From Beijerinckiaceae bacterium (GTDB lineage Bacteria > Pseudomonadota > Alphaproteobacteria > Rhizobiales > Beijerinckiaceae), in the NCBI GenBank assembly GCA_021324915.1, contig JAJPIC010000016.1:36115-100114 (forward strand): 64,000 bases of DNA. Reading direction: 5' to 3'. Below are positions 19,791 to 28,930 of the stretch, one piece after another (within the stretch, counting starts at the first letter, position 1; each line of letters opens with the position of its first letter). Under the pieces are notes generated by a model that saw only the letters and a program-made list of their open reading frames with translations, searched no databases and was not told where the DNA came from. The position numbers were made by a program, and so were the translations under genes.

Positions 19791-20480
19791 ATGCCGGAGG
19801 TGATTTTCAACGGTCCCGCAGGTCGTCTTGAGGGACGCTTTCATCCTTCGACTCAACGGGGCGCGCCGATTGCGATCATACTGCATCCGCATCCGCAATT
19901 CGGCGGGACGATGAACAATCAGATCGTCTACAATCTCTATTATACGTTCGCGGAGCGCGGCTTCTCGGTCTTGCGGTTCAATTTCCGCGGCGTAGGTCGC
20001 AGCCAGGGGGTGTTCGATCACGGCCAGGGCGAATTGTCGGATGCGGCGGCGGCGCTCGATTGGGCGCAGAGCATCAACCCCGACGCGCGCGCCTGCTGGA
20101 TCGCCGGCGTCTCGTTCGGCTCCTGGATCGGCATGCAGCTCTTGATGCGCCGGCCTGAGGTCGAAGGCTTCATCTCGGTCGCCCCGCCGGCCAACCGCTT
20201 CGACTTTTCCTTTCTTGCGCCCTGCCCCTCATCGGGGCTTTTCGTGCACGGCGATCAAGACCGCGTCGCGCCTCTGAAGGAGGTCACCGGCCTCATCGAG
20301 AAACTGAAAACGCAGAAGGGCATCACGATCGAACATGCAGTGATCCCCGGCGCCAATCATTTCTTCGAAAATTGCGTCGAATCGCTCATCGACGAAGTGG
20401 CGCTCTATCTCGACCGTCGGCTCGGCAATCCGCCGAAAATGCCTACCCCCACGCGCGCCGAACCAGCCGAGCGCGGCTAG
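19791..20480 (+). CDS. Alpha/beta hydrolase
   Basis: A 229-residue single-domain alpha/beta hydrolase started at the ATG preceded by AAGGAG (MPEVIFNGPAGRLEG). The nucleophile elbow is GVSFG with Ser108; the catalytic Asp is in VHGDQDRVAP (Asp155 or 157) and the His in GANHFF (His190). LHPHPQFGGTMNN and FNFRGVGRSQG are conserved in a small family of proteobacterial hydrolases found beside suf/iscS genes. There is no signal peptide, so it acts in the cytosol. The substrate is unknown. It is divergent from the suf operon and shares its regulatory intergenic region. Confidence 0.88.
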   Translation: MPEVIFNGPAGRLEGRFHPSTQRGAPIAIILHPHPQFGGTMNNQIVYNLYYTFAERGFSVLRFNFRGVGRSQGVFDHGQGELSDAAAALDWAQSINPDARACWIAGVSFGSWIGMQLLMRRPEVEGFISVAPPANRFDFSFLAPCPSSGLFVHGDQDRVAPLKEVTGLIEKLKTQKGITIEHAVIPGANHFFENCVESLIDEVALYLDRRLGNPPKMPTPTRAEPAERG

Positions 20481-20492
20481 ATCACACCTTAC

Positions 20493-21056
20493 TCAGGCTT
20501 CCGGAACCGGAACGTCGAACGTATTCAGCGTGATCGAGACGAGCGCATAAAGCCCGACGAGATAGGAGAGTTCGGCGGCGCCGTGCTGGCCGAAGGCCGC
20601 AATCGCCGTCTTATAAGTGAGCTCCGGCAGGACGCCGCCGTTCACCAGCGCGCTCGCAAAATCATAGGCAATCGATTCTTCGCGCGTGAGATCGGCCGGG
20701 CGCTGCCCGGCGACAATGGTCGCGAGCTTCTCGTCCGAAAGGCCGCGTTGTTCGCCGATGAGCACATGTGCATAGAGTTCATAGGCCGATTTGAAATGCG
20801 CACCCGTAACCAGGATCGCGACTTCGCGCACCGGCCGCGGTAGCGAGGGCTTGTCGGCCAAGGCGCGAACGAGATTCCAGCTCGGCGCGCCGAAGGAGGG
20901 CTCGTGCAGCCAAGGCGCCCAGGGGCCGAGCAGCGCACCATCCGCGCGCATTGAAACGAAGCCCTTGAAGTTCTTGGCGATGCCCTCGCGCATGTCGTCG
21001 TAAAGGGCGCGTTGGTCCGGGGTGAGATCGGCAGGCGCAATCGGATCGAGACGCAT
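20493..21056 (-). CDS. Carboxymuconolactone decarboxylase (AhpD-like) family protein
   Basis: A 187-residue protein started at the ATG with AGGAG upstream (MRLDPIAPADLTPDQ). The helical CMD fold is visible from RPVREVAILVTGAHF to AHVLIGEQRGLSD (about 85-125). The redox CXXC/His motif of AhpD is not present: the expected cysteines are replaced, with YELYAHV at that place. It is therefore more like the gamma-carboxymuconolactone decarboxylase branch or a non-redox homologue. It converges on the hydrolase gene. No pathway genes for aromatic degradation are nearby, so its role is unknown. Confidence 0.82.
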   Translation of the reverse strand: MRLDPIAPADLTPDQRALYDDMREGIAKNFKGFVSMRADGALLGPWAPWLHEPSFGAPSWNLVRALADKPSLPRPVREVAILVTGAHFKSAYELYAHVLIGEQRGLSDEKLATIVAGQRPADLTREESIAYDFASALVNGGVLPELTYKTAIAAFGQHGAAELSYLVGLYALVSITLNTFDVPVPEA

Positions 21057-21166
21057 CGTGGACTCCTGAGGCGGGGAGACAAAGCACTTATCTAGGGCGC
21101 GCGTATCCCCTCTCTCCATTCACGGCGAATGGGGAGTAGCGCGCACGGCGAATGGGGAGTAGCGCG

Positions 21167-22270
21167 CTAGCGCCCCGGCACCGCAATCCGCCCTCCGGTC
21201 ATCGGCGCGCTGACCCCCGTCGTGGTCGGAAAGGTGATCGGCAGGTCCTTGAGCCGGCGCACGGCCAAAAAGGCGAAGGCCTGCGCTTCCATCGCGTCGG
21301 TCGACCAGCCGAGCGCTTCCGCCAGGATCGCGCCGCAAGGCAGAAGCTGCATCAGATCCCAGCGCAAAGTGAGATTATGCGCGCCCCCGCCGCAAAGGAT
21401 CGCGAGCGCCGGCTCCTGCGGCAGATGGGCGAAGCCGCGCGCGATGGTTCGCGCGGTAAAGGCGGTCAAAGTTGCCGCCGCATCGGGCAGCGAAAGGCTC
21501 TCGACCGGCGCGCTGGAAAACATGTTGCGATCGATCGATTTCGGCGGCGGCAGATCGAAATAGGGATGAGCAAGAAGATTGCCGAGCGCCTCGGGATTGA
21601 CGCTCCCGCTCGCCGCCGTCGCCCCTCCTTCATCCATATCCCCCCCGGCGCGCCGGCGCATGAGATCGTCGATCAAGGCATTGCCCGGCCCAGTGTCGAA
21701 GGCGATCGGATCGCCGCTATCGATGAAGGTGAGATTGGCCACCCCGCCGATATTCACGATGACGAGCGGTCCCGCGAGCCCAGCGGCCTGTGCGAGCGCC
21801 TGGTGATAGACGGGCACGAGCGGCGCCCCCTGCCCGCCCGCTTCGACGTCCGCCGCGCGGAAATCATAGACCACCGGAATCCCCAATCTCCGGGCGAGGG
21901 CTTCGCCTTCGCCGATTTGGATCGTGAAACGCTCGGCCGGACGGTGGATGACGGTCTGGCCGTGAAAGCCGATGACGTCCGCAACGAGCCCCTCTGCCGC
22001 GAAAAATTCTGCGAGCGCCTGGCTATGCCGCTCGGTGAGCATGGCTTCGGCAGCGGCAAGCGCGCCGGGACGCGCCATGCGATTGCCGGGCGGCAGGCTC
22101 GCCGCCTCGCCGGCCGCCGCCTGCAGCAGCGCGCGGTCCTCCGGCGTATAGGGATAAGAACGCGCCGGGCCTTGGACGACCTGCGCAATTCCGTCGGTCT
22201 CGATGAAGGCCACATCTATTGCGTCCATCGAAGTGCCGCTCATCAGACCGATGGCGCGCGTCAGCGACAT
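21167..22270 (-). CDS. anmK: Anhydro-N-acetylmuramic acid kinase
   Basis: A 367-residue AnmK, which phosphorylates and opens 1,6-anhydro-MurNAc released during peptidoglycan turnover to give MurNAc-6-phosphate. The N-terminus has RAIGLMSGTSMDAIDVAF, the ATP-binding motif of the family. VNIGGVANLTFI, DTGPGNALIDDLM (with the catalytic Asp) and CGGGAHN are also present. The length matches. It is cytosolic and part of cell-wall recycling. It is divergent from the ParA-like gene, and downstream genes do not obviously join it. Confidence 0.96.
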   Translation of the reverse strand: MSLTRAIGLMSGTSMDAIDVAFIETDGIAQVVQGPARSYPYTPEDRALLQAAAGEAASLPPGNRMARPGALAAAEAMLTERHSQALAEFFAAEGLVADVIGFHGQTVIHRPAERFTIQIGEGEALARRLGIPVVYDFRAADVEAGGQGAPLVPVYHQALAQAAGLAGPLVIVNIGGVANLTFIDSGDPIAFDTGPGNALIDDLMRRRAGGDMDEGGATAASGSVNPEALGNLLAHPYFDLPPPKSIDRNMFSSAPVESLSLPDAAATLTAFTARTIARGFAHLPQEPALAILCGGGAHNLTLRWDLMQLLPCGAILAEALGWSTDAMEAQAFAFLAVRRLKDLPITFPTTTGVSAPMTGGRIAVPGR

Positions 22271-22426
22271 GGATCTTCAACTCCCTCTGCCGTGCCACAA
22301 TCGATTTGCGCAACAAAATCGCGCCGCCGGGCGAAAAGCACTTGCCCTTGCCTCTATTCCGCCCTGTACTGGCCGAGCTCAAGGATCTTTCCCAACTTAT
22401 ACACGAGGCGCGCGCCTGGCTTTGGC

Positions 22427-23077
22427 ATGAAACACGAATTGAAGCTCGTTTCGTTCATCGGCCAGAAGGGGGGCGTTGGCAAAAGCAGCCTGGCGCGGCT
22501 GCTTTCGGTCGGCGCGGCGCGCAAAGGCCACAAGGTTCTGCTCGCCGATTTCGACCTCGACCAATTGACCTGCCTCGAATGGAACGCCACGCGGCTGCGC
22601 CGCAGTGTCGAGCCCGAAATCGACGTCCGCGCATTCAAGAGCCTCAAGAAATTGCGTAAGACGGAAGGCAATTTCGACCTGATTGTCGCCGATACGCGCG
22701 GGCTCGCCGATGAGCTGACCAAGGATGTCGCCGAGGAAAGCTCGGTCGTTTTTCTCCCGACCGGAACCTCGGCCGACGATCTGCGCCCGACTTTGGCGCT
22801 GGCTCAGCGCCTCGCCAAACATGGCGCGGAAGGCAAGATCACGATCGTGCTGTCGAAGACCGGGCGATCCGAGCGGCAGATCACGGGCGCGCTGGAGAAG
22901 ATCGAAACGCAGGGATTTCCGGTCCTTGCCGAGACCTGGGGCTTGCGCGACGGTCTGCAATCGGAATTCGATTCCGGCGGCGTCGGTCTTGAATCCTCCA
23001 ATCGCTATTTGCGTGAGATCGCCGAGCAGATGGAACGCGCCATGATGGCGCGCGTGTTCAATTCGGGGCGTGCGTGA
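22427..23077 (+). CDS. Solitary ParA/MinD-family ATPase
   Basis: A 216-residue P-loop ATPase with the deviant Walker A KGGVGKSSLAR (14-24), LLADFDLDQLT (39-49) and DLIVADTRGLADEL (switch II-like). I use the ATG at 22427; the long frame upstream is antisense to anmK and not coding. Such proteins dimerise on ATP to position chromosomes, plasmids or protein complexes. There is no ParB, adaptor or cargo gene adjacent: neighbours are anmK (divergent) and tyrS. The usual membrane-targeting helix of MinD is absent. Its cargo is unknown. It is short for ParA, and close to the small ParA group used in positioning of cytoplasmic or pole proteins. Confidence 0.88.
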   Translation: MKHELKLVSFIGQKGGVGKSSLARLLSVGAARKGHKVLLADFDLDQLTCLEWNATRLRRSVEPEIDVRAFKSLKKLRKTEGNFDLIVADTRGLADELTKDVAEESSVVFLPTGTSADDLRPTLALAQRLAKHGAEGKITIVLSKTGRSERQITGALEKIETQGFPVLAETWGLRDGLQSEFDSGGVGLESSNRYLREIAEQMERAMMARVFNSGRA

Positions 23078-23178
23078 TCGACGTAAAGCGCGGCCGTCCA
23101 CCTGAATGCCGGGCTTGACGCGGAGCCTTCTGCCGCTAGGGTCGCGGCCCATCCCGTCCTCGAGCGTTCCGAAAAACC

Positions 23179-24438
23179 TTGGCCGATTTTCATCCGCGTT
23201 CCGACTTCCTGACCGTGCTTTCTGAGCGCGGCTTTCTCAATCAATGTTCCGATCTCGCCGGGCTCGACGAAAGAGCCCGCAGCGGCGCGCTTGCCGCCTA
23301 TATCGGATTTGATTGCACGGCGCGCTCGCTACACGTCGGCTCGCTTATCCAGATCATGATGCTGCGCTGGCTCCAGAAGACCGGCGGCAAGCCGGTTGCG
23401 CTGATCGGCTCGGGCACGACGCGCGTCGGCGATCCATCCGGCAAGGACGAAAGCCGCAAGCTCCTCACAGAAGAAGAGATCGCGGCCAACAAAGCCGGGA
23501 TCGGCCGAACCTTCGCCAAATTCCTCCGCTTCGGCGAAGCGCCGACGGATGCGATCCTGTCCGACAATGCCGAATGGCTCCTCGGCCTCAACTACATCGC
23601 GTTCCTGCGCGAGATCGGCCGCCATTTCTCGGTCAATCGCATGCTGACCATGGATTCGGTGAAGCTGCGGCTGGAGCGCGAACACGAGCTCTCGTTCCTC
23701 GAGTTCAACTACATGTGCCTCCAGGCCTATGATTTCGTCGAGCTCCATCGCCGTTACGGCGTGACGCTCCAAATGGGCGGCTCCGACCAATGGGGCAATA
23801 TCGTCATGGGCATCGATCTCGGCCGCCGTATGGGGACAGGCCAGCTCTATGGGCTCACCTCGCCTCTTCTTGCGACCGCCTCCGGTGCCAAAATGGGCAA
23901 GACGGCGCAAGGCGCCGTCTGGCTCGATGCGGAGATGTTTTCCGTCTATGATTACTGGCAATATTGGCGCAACGCCGAGGATCGGGACGTCGGCCGGTTT
24001 CTAAAGCTCTTCACCGAATTGCCGCTTGCCGAGGTCGCCCGGCTCGAAGCTCTGCGCGATACCGAAATCAACGAAGCCAAGAAGATTCTCGCAACCGAAG
24101 CCACTGCCCTGCTGCATGGTCGCGCAGCGGCGGAAGAAGCGGCAAAAACCGCCCGACGGACATTCGAAGAAGGTGCGCTCGCCGAAACCCTGCCGAGCGT
24201 CGGCATCACCCGGCAAGAGCTCGCCGCAGGGCTTGGCGTGCTGAGCGCCTTCGTGAAAGCCGGGCTCGTCGGCTCGACCGGCGACGCGCGCCGCCAGATC
24301 AAAGGCGGTGGCCTCAAAGTCAACGATGAGCTTGTGACCGACGAGCGCGCGATCCTCGGCGAAAGCGACCTGCAGGGCGAGATCATCAAGCTCTCGCTCG
24401 GTAAGAAACGGCACGTGCTTCTGAAGGTCGAAGGTTAG
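23179..24438 (+). CDS. tyrS: Tyrosyl-tRNA synthetase
   Basis: A 419-residue class I aminoacyl-tRNA synthetase that charges tRNA-Tyr. The start is a TTG (giving [11 protein letters not shown]), with only a weak Shine-Dalgarno; no ATG is in better position. The HIGH-like motif is HVGS (52-55) and the KMSKS equivalent is KMGKT (near 238). A C-terminal S4-type RNA-binding domain contains [16 protein letters not shown]. The length fits the family. It follows the ParA-like gene by 101 bases. Confidence 0.96.
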   Translation: MADFHPRSDFLTVLSERGFLNQCSDLAGLDERARSGALAAYIGFDCTARSLHVGSLIQIMMLRWLQKTGGKPVALIGSGTTRVGDPSGKDESRKLLTEEEIAANKAGIGRTFAKFLRFGEAPTDAILSDNAEWLLGLNYIAFLREIGRHFSVNRMLTMDSVKLRLEREHELSFLEFNYMCLQAYDFVELHRRYGVTLQMGGSDQWGNIVMGIDLGRRMGTGQLYGLTSPLLATASGAKMGKTAQGAVWLDAEMFSVYDYWQYWRNAEDRDVGRFLKLFTELPLAEVARLEALRDTEINEAKKILATEATALLHGRAAAEEAAKTARRTFEEGALAETLPSVGITRQELAAGLGVLSAFVKAGLVGSTGDARRQIKGGGLKVNDELVTDERAILGESDLQGEIIKLSLGKKRHVLLKVEG

Positions 24439-24694
24439 CCTTTCGCCAGTTCGGGGCGTCAGAAGAGGATAAGCCCCGGCCAGCAGACATCCCACCCCTT
24501 TCTCGGATGGCGCGCAGGGATCCAGGCTAGCGCCGGTTCTTGGGCCGCCCGCCGGGTCGTCCCGGGAAGCAGCCAAGAGCCGAGACTGAGCCCGCTCCAT
24601 ACCGAATTGTCGATTGCGACGCTTACGGTCGATGGCTGGCCGGGAACAAGGCTCCCCCGGTTTTGGTTGCTGGGCCGAAGATCGCGAGAATCCG

Positions 24695-25840
24695 ATGGAG
24701 CTAATCTCCTGTGCCTGGGCAGTCGTCGTTGCCGTGCTCATCCTGCGTGCATTCGGCCAGCGCAACCTGCTCAAGAGCGTCGATCCGCGGCCGCTTCCGG
24801 CTGATGTGTCGGCGCCGAATGTCGCGCTGATCGTGCCGGCGCGCGACGAAGAGGCCAATGTCGCGCGTTGCCTTTCGAGCCTCGTCAGACAAGCATATCC
24901 GGCAGAGCGCTTGAAGATCATCCTCGTCGACGACCATTCCGCCGATGCCACACGCAAGATCGCCGAGAAGATCGCGCAGTCGGATCCGCGCCTCGCCATT
25001 TTGTGCGCACCGCCCTTGCCGGCGGGCTGGACCGGAAAGTCGCATGCCTGCGCGTTTGGCGCCGCGGCGACGCAAGCGGATTATCTCTGCTTTCTTGATG
25101 CCGATATGCGCGCCGAGCCGCTGCTGCTCGCCAGCACTGTTGCGACGGCGCTCGCGGAAGATCTCGACCTACTGTCGCTCGCGCCGCGCCAGGAGCTCAA
25201 GAGCTTTGCCGAACGTCTCGTAATCCCGTGCGGGCTCTTCTTCATGAGCTTCTGTCAGAACCTCGCAAAGCTCCAGGCTGCCGATTGCGACGACTGCACC
25301 GTGACCGGCCAATTCATGCTGGTGCGGCGCTCGGTTTATGACCGGGTCGGCGGCCATGCCGCGGTTCGTTCTGCGATTTGCGAAGATCGAGCGCTCGGGC
25401 GCCAAATCAAACGAGCGGGAGGACGCGTGATCCTGCACGATGGCCGAAAGCTGCTTTCGACCCGCATGTATACGGGCTGGACGACGCTCTGGCCGGGGCT
25501 CGCAAAAAACCTCGTCGACATGCTCGGCGGCCCCGCCTCGACCATCGGCGCCGCCGCGATCGGGTTTCTGCTCGCCTGGACGGCCTGGCTTGTTCCGCTC
25601 GCCGCCGGATTGGGCTGCGCGCATCAGGATACGAGCGCCTGCGTGGCGCTCCTACCGGCGCTTTTGGGCTCGGGAGCCGCACTCGGCCTTCATGTGGCCG
25701 GCGCCGCCTATTTCCGAATCCCGTTCTGGTATGGGTTCCTCTTTCCGCTCGGCTATACCGCCGGTGCGGCAATGGCAATCGACAGCGTGCGCCGCCACCT
25801 CACCGGCGCGGTCACATGGAAGGGCCGCACTTATCCATGA
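24695..25840 (+). CDS. Family 2 glycosyltransferase, membrane-bound (HpnB/CruC-like)
   Basis: A 381-residue glycosyltransferase started at ATG 24695 (MELISCAWAVVVAVLIL, an N-terminal membrane anchor). The GT-A domain has VPARDEEANVARCL, LVDDHSADAT and the metal-binding CFLDADMRAEP; PLPAGWTGKSHACAFG and GQFMLVRRSVYDRVGG are like hopene-associated HpnB and CruC-type carotenoid glycosyltransferases. About three membrane helices follow at the C-terminus. Its stop overlaps the next gene (ATGA). Being 2-3 kb upstream of hpnI/hpnK, it may act on a polyprenoid or hopanoid lipid, but the acceptor is inferred only. Confidence 0.82.
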   Translation: MELISCAWAVVVAVLILRAFGQRNLLKSVDPRPLPADVSAPNVALIVPARDEEANVARCLSSLVRQAYPAERLKIILVDDHSADATRKIAEKIAQSDPRLAILCAPPLPAGWTGKSHACAFGAAATQADYLCFLDADMRAEPLLLASTVATALAEDLDLLSLAPRQELKSFAERLVIPCGLFFMSFCQNLAKLQAADCDDCTVTGQFMLVRRSVYDRVGGHAAVRSAICEDRALGRQIKRAGGRVILHDGRKLLSTRMYTGWTTLWPGLAKNLVDMLGGPASTIGAAAIGFLLAWTAWLVPLAAGLGCAHQDTSACVALLPALLGSGAALGLHVAGAAYFRIPFWYGFLFPLGYTAGAAMAIDSVRRHLTGAVTWKGRTYP

Positions 25841-26940
25841 GTGGGCCGGAGAGCGAGAAGCCAAGCCTGGTTGAGGAAGAGGCCCGAGTCGAAGGTGCCG
25901 CCAATCGAACGACTTTGTTCTTCGTCATTGCCGTCATCGGCTTTGTCGCGCATGAAATTCAATGGGCGCTTCTGCCTTTCGTGATCGCCGGGCTTCTCGC
26001 CTATGTCTGCACGCCGCTGATCGAGCTTTTGAAGACGCGCGCCCGCTTGCCGCGCTGGGCGGCGGCGAGCGCCGTCTTTCTCGGACTCGTCATTCTGGCG
26101 GCGATCTTCTCCGCTCTCGGCATTCCGCCCCTTGTCCGCGAGCTGCAACATCTCGTGGTGGATCTCCCGGGCACGTTCCACAGCTTGGCCAAGACTGCGC
26201 TCGGGGGACGCACCATTACCTTGTTCGGCCAAGAGATGAACGCCGACCAATTGGCCGCGGCCGGCGCCCAGCGCGTAAGGGACTGGATCGGCGCCGGGCC
26301 TCAAATCGGTGCCTTGGGTTCGATTCTTCTCGCCGGCGGGTTCGGCCTGATTCTCGTTCTCGTCCTACTCTTTTATTTCTTGCTGAACGGCCCAGGCTTG
26401 ATGCGCGGCGTGCTCTGGCTCGCGCCGCCGGATAAGCGGCCTCTGATCCGGACGATCTGGTTGCGGCTCGATCCGATCCTCAAGCGCTATTTCATCGGCG
26501 TGCTTCTGATCCTAGCCTATGCGACCGGTGCCGCTTACATCGGGCTAGGTCTCGTGCTCGGCCTCGGCCACGCGCTCTTCCTCGCTTTTCTCACAGGCCT
26601 GCTCGAGATCGTGCCGATCATCGGGCCAGCAGCCTCAGCGATCATCGCCGGGCTCGTCGCGGTTCGCTACGCCAAAGGCATCGGTCTCATCATCGGTTAC
26701 GCGACCTATGCCGTCGCGCTCCGCATCTCGATCGATCAGCTTTTCGGTCCTTTGGCGCTCGGAACTGCGGCGCGACTGCATCCGGTTCTGATCATCTTCT
26801 GCTTCCTGGTCGGCGGCGTTCTGTTCGGCCTGCCCGGAATCATCCTGGCTGTCCCGATCGCGCTGACGGTTCGAGTCACGCTTTCGGTGCTGCGCGGCGA
26901 GGCGCAAGAAGTCGATCCACACACCGGACGCGCCAGCTAA
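25837..26940 (+). CDS. AI-2E family transporter (PerM/YhhT-like membrane protein)
   Basis: A 367-residue integral membrane protein with eight or so hydrophobic segments, of the AI-2E/PerM exporter family. The N-terminus is charged, then FVIAVIGFVAHEIQWALLPFVIAGLLAY begins the first two helices; the family's GLLEIVPIIGP motif and LFGLPGIILAVPI are near the C-terminus. Members include TqsA (AI-2 export) and sodium/proton antiporters, so the substrate cannot be named. It is ATGA-coupled to the glycosyltransferase, which suggests the pair handle one lipid or envelope product. Confidence 0.88.
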   Translation: MSGPESEKPSLVEEEARVEGAANRTTLFFVIAVIGFVAHEIQWALLPFVIAGLLAYVCTPLIELLKTRARLPRWAAASAVFLGLVILAAIFSALGIPPLVRELQHLVVDLPGTFHSLAKTALGGRTITLFGQEMNADQLAAAGAQRVRDWIGAGPQIGALGSILLAGGFGLILVLVLLFYFLLNGPGLMRGVLWLAPPDKRPLIRTIWLRLDPILKRYFIGVLLILAYATGAAYIGLGLVLGLGHALFLAFLTGLLEIVPIIGPAASAIIAGLVAVRYAKGIGLIIGYATYAVALRISIDQLFGPLALGTAARLHPVLIIFCFLVGGVLFGLPGIILAVPIALTVRVTLSVLRGEAQEVDPHTGRAS

Positions 26941-27002
26941 ACCAGCAGTGCAGCGGACTGAATGAAAACGGCAGCGCGGAACGCCGCAGAGATCGCCGTG
27001 CG

Positions 27003-27773
27003 ATGCAACTTTCCGCAACCTCTGCGTATTCCCATAACGAATTTGCATGGGACAATGACGTGCAGTCTGCCGCCTCTCAGATCCCGCACAACGACTCCCC
27101 GCGCCGCCTCGGCAACGGGTGGCTCGGCGCCTTGCTCAGGCCGCTCGATGCACGATTGCGCTCGAGCCAAGGCATCCGGGAATATACGTCCGCTGCCGAA
27201 TGTATCCTGAGAATTCAGCTCGTTGCGAGCGATCAAGACGTTCTCTTGTCGGACGGCACGCAGATTCGTCGCGGCGACCAGATCATCGATCTGCATTTCT
27301 GGACCGAACAAGTGCCGACGATCCCGGAAAGCGGCGTGAGCTTAGCCTGGGCGCGGCGGTTGACGCGCAGCTTCGAATTTTCGTTGCGCGAACTTGCGCG
27401 CGTTCTGCACTGCCGGCGCGAATTCGACGACGTGCAGGCGATCCGCTGCAATCTCGCCCTCGGTCCGGCGGAGCGGAGCGCGCAGATCGCGCGCATCATG
27501 CGCCATTGCGGATTCGAAAGGCTTGCCGCTCGCCCGCCGCAAACTCTGTCCGAGAAAATGCGCCGGCTTGGAGAAAATATTTTGATTTCTCTCCTTGTCG
27601 CAGCCCGCAATGCACGGGCCATTCGTTCCGACACGCTGCGGCGGGACCGCACGCTCACTTTCATTTCGAGACCGATGCTCGAACGCCTGTATGGAGTCTA
27701 TCGAAACGCGACTCTCTCGCCCGATTTGACCAAAATCCCGGAAGGGCGGCGCCGAAAAATTGCGGAGCAATGA
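27003..27773 (+). CDS. YkoP-like domain protein upstream of hpnI
   Basis: A 256-residue protein with no signal peptide. A central segment (about 60-180) has the pattern CILRIQLVASDQDVLLSDG, RRGDQIIDLHFWTEQVP and SFEFSLRELARVL, resembling the YkoP-like domain found with polysaccharide deacetylases in Gram-positives. That assignment is from sequence feel and is tentative. Its stop TGA overlaps the hpnI start (ATGATG), so it is translationally coupled to the hopanoid glycosyltransferase. It probably works with HpnI/HpnK, for example as a regulator or helper, but no catalytic residues are recognised. The start has a weak Shine-Dalgarno. Confidence 0.65.
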   Translation: MQLSATSAYSHNEFAWDNDVQSAASQIPHNDSPRRLGNGWLGALLRPLDARLRSSQGIREYTSAAECILRIQLVASDQDVLLSDGTQIRRGDQIIDLHFWTEQVPTIPESGVSLAWARRLTRSFEFSLRELARVLHCRREFDDVQAIRCNLALGPAERSAQIARIMRHCGFERLAARPPQTLSEKMRRLGENILISLLVAARNARAIRSDTLRRDRTLTFISRPMLERLYGVYRNATLSPDLTKIPEGRRRKIAEQ

Positions 27774-28930
27774 TGGGTTTGCCGAACGACACGGAATTCT
27801 TCTATTTCATTTCGCATTTCTTCGACTTTCTCGCAGGCCTCGGCTGTCTCTATCTGCTGGTCGCCGCGGCCGTCGTGCTTCGCTTTCCGGATCGGCGCAG
27901 GGAGCCGCTCTGCCCGGAGCCGGTGACGATCATGAAGCCGCTACATGGGGAAGAGCCGCAACTCGCGCCGCGGCTTGCCTCGTTCTGCGATCAGAGGTTC
28001 GAGGCGCCCGTGCAAATGATCTGCGGCATGCTCGCCCCTTGCGAGGCCGCGATTTCGGCCGTCGGAAAGATCGCGCCGCTCAACGGCACGATCGAACTTC
28101 GGATCGACCCGCGCGAGCACGGCTCAAACCGCAAGATTTCCAATCTCGCCAATATTCATGCGGCCGCGCAACACGATATTTTCGTCTTCGCCGACAGCGA
28201 CATCGAAGTAGGTCGCGACTATTTGCGGAACATCGTCGCCGAGCTCGAACGGCCCGGCATTGGCGCCGTGACTTGCCTCTACCATGGCTTGCCCGCAGCG
28301 GGGCTTTGGTCGCGCTATGCGGCGCTCGCCATCAATGCGCATTTTCTGCCGAGCGTCATCTTCGCGCTGACGTTTCGATTGGCGGAGCCCTGTTTCGGCT
28401 CGACGGTAGCGCTACGTCGCTCGACGCTCGCTCGAATCGGCGGATTCGGCGCCTTCGCCGACCACCTCGCGGATGATTATGCGATCGGGGAAGCCATACG
28501 CGCGGCGGGCTATGAGATCGCTATCCCGGGCTTCACGCTCGGACATCTCTGTTTCGATCAAAGCCTGCGCAAGCTTCTCGCGCATGAAATACGCACCGCG
28601 CGCACGATCAAGAGCATCGACACGATCGGCTATTGCGGCACGATCATCACGCATCCCTTTGCCTTGGCACTCTTGGCCGCTCTTTTCGGCGCCAACGATT
28701 CCCTGCTGCTCGCCTCTATCGCGCTTGCCTGCCGCGCTTTGCTCTGCCGCTGTGTCGAGCATCGGTTCCATTTGCCGCTGCAACCTTATCTGTTGATCCC
28801 GATCCGCGATCTCATCTCGTTTTTTGTCTTCGTCTCGAGCTTCTTCGGCACGGCAGTCAGCTGGCGCGGATTCTCCTACCACGTCACGTCGGACGGGAGA
28901 TTGGAAGCCGATCGCAACGGCGTTCAATGA
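27770..28930 (+). CDS. hpnI: Bacteriohopanetetrol N-acetylglucosaminyltransferase HpnI
   Basis: A 386-residue membrane glycosyltransferase of the ceramide-glucosyltransferase type (GT21-like). An N-terminal membrane anchor is followed by IMKPLHGEEPQLAPRL, the metal motif FADSDIEVG (Asp near 141 and 143) and DDYAIGEAIRAAGYE (near 235), with C-terminal membrane helices. In Burkholderia HpnI adds GlcNAc to bacteriohopanetetrol (Schmerk et al. 2015); this is the expected reaction here. It starts at ATG 27770 (or the adjacent 27773) overlapping the YkoP-like gene, and overlaps hpnK by four bases. HpnJ, the last step to the cyclitol ether, is not in the window. Confidence 0.9.
   Translation: MMGLPNDTEFFYFISHFFDFLAGLGCLYLLVAAAVVLRFPDRRREPLCPEPVTIMKPLHGEEPQLAPRLASFCDQRFEAPVQMICGMLAPCEAAISAVGKIAPLNGTIELRIDPREHGSNRKISNLANIHAAAQHDIFVFADSDIEVGRDYLRNIVAELERPGIGAVTCLYHGLPAAGLWSRYAALAINAHFLPSVIFALTFRLAEPCFGSTVALRRSTLARIGGFGAFADHLADDYAIGEAIRAAGYEIAIPGFTLGHLCFDQSLRKLLAHEIRTARTIKSIDTIGYCGTIITHPFALALLAALFGANDSLLLASIALACRALLCRCVEHRFHLPLQPYLLIPIRDLISFFVFVSSFFGTAVSWRGFSYHVTSDGRLEADRNGVQ

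Noticed and set aside
21152..22426. N-terminal extension of the ParA-like frame
   Set aside because: The frame is open but antisense to anmK, and similarity to ParA starts only at the ATG at 22427.
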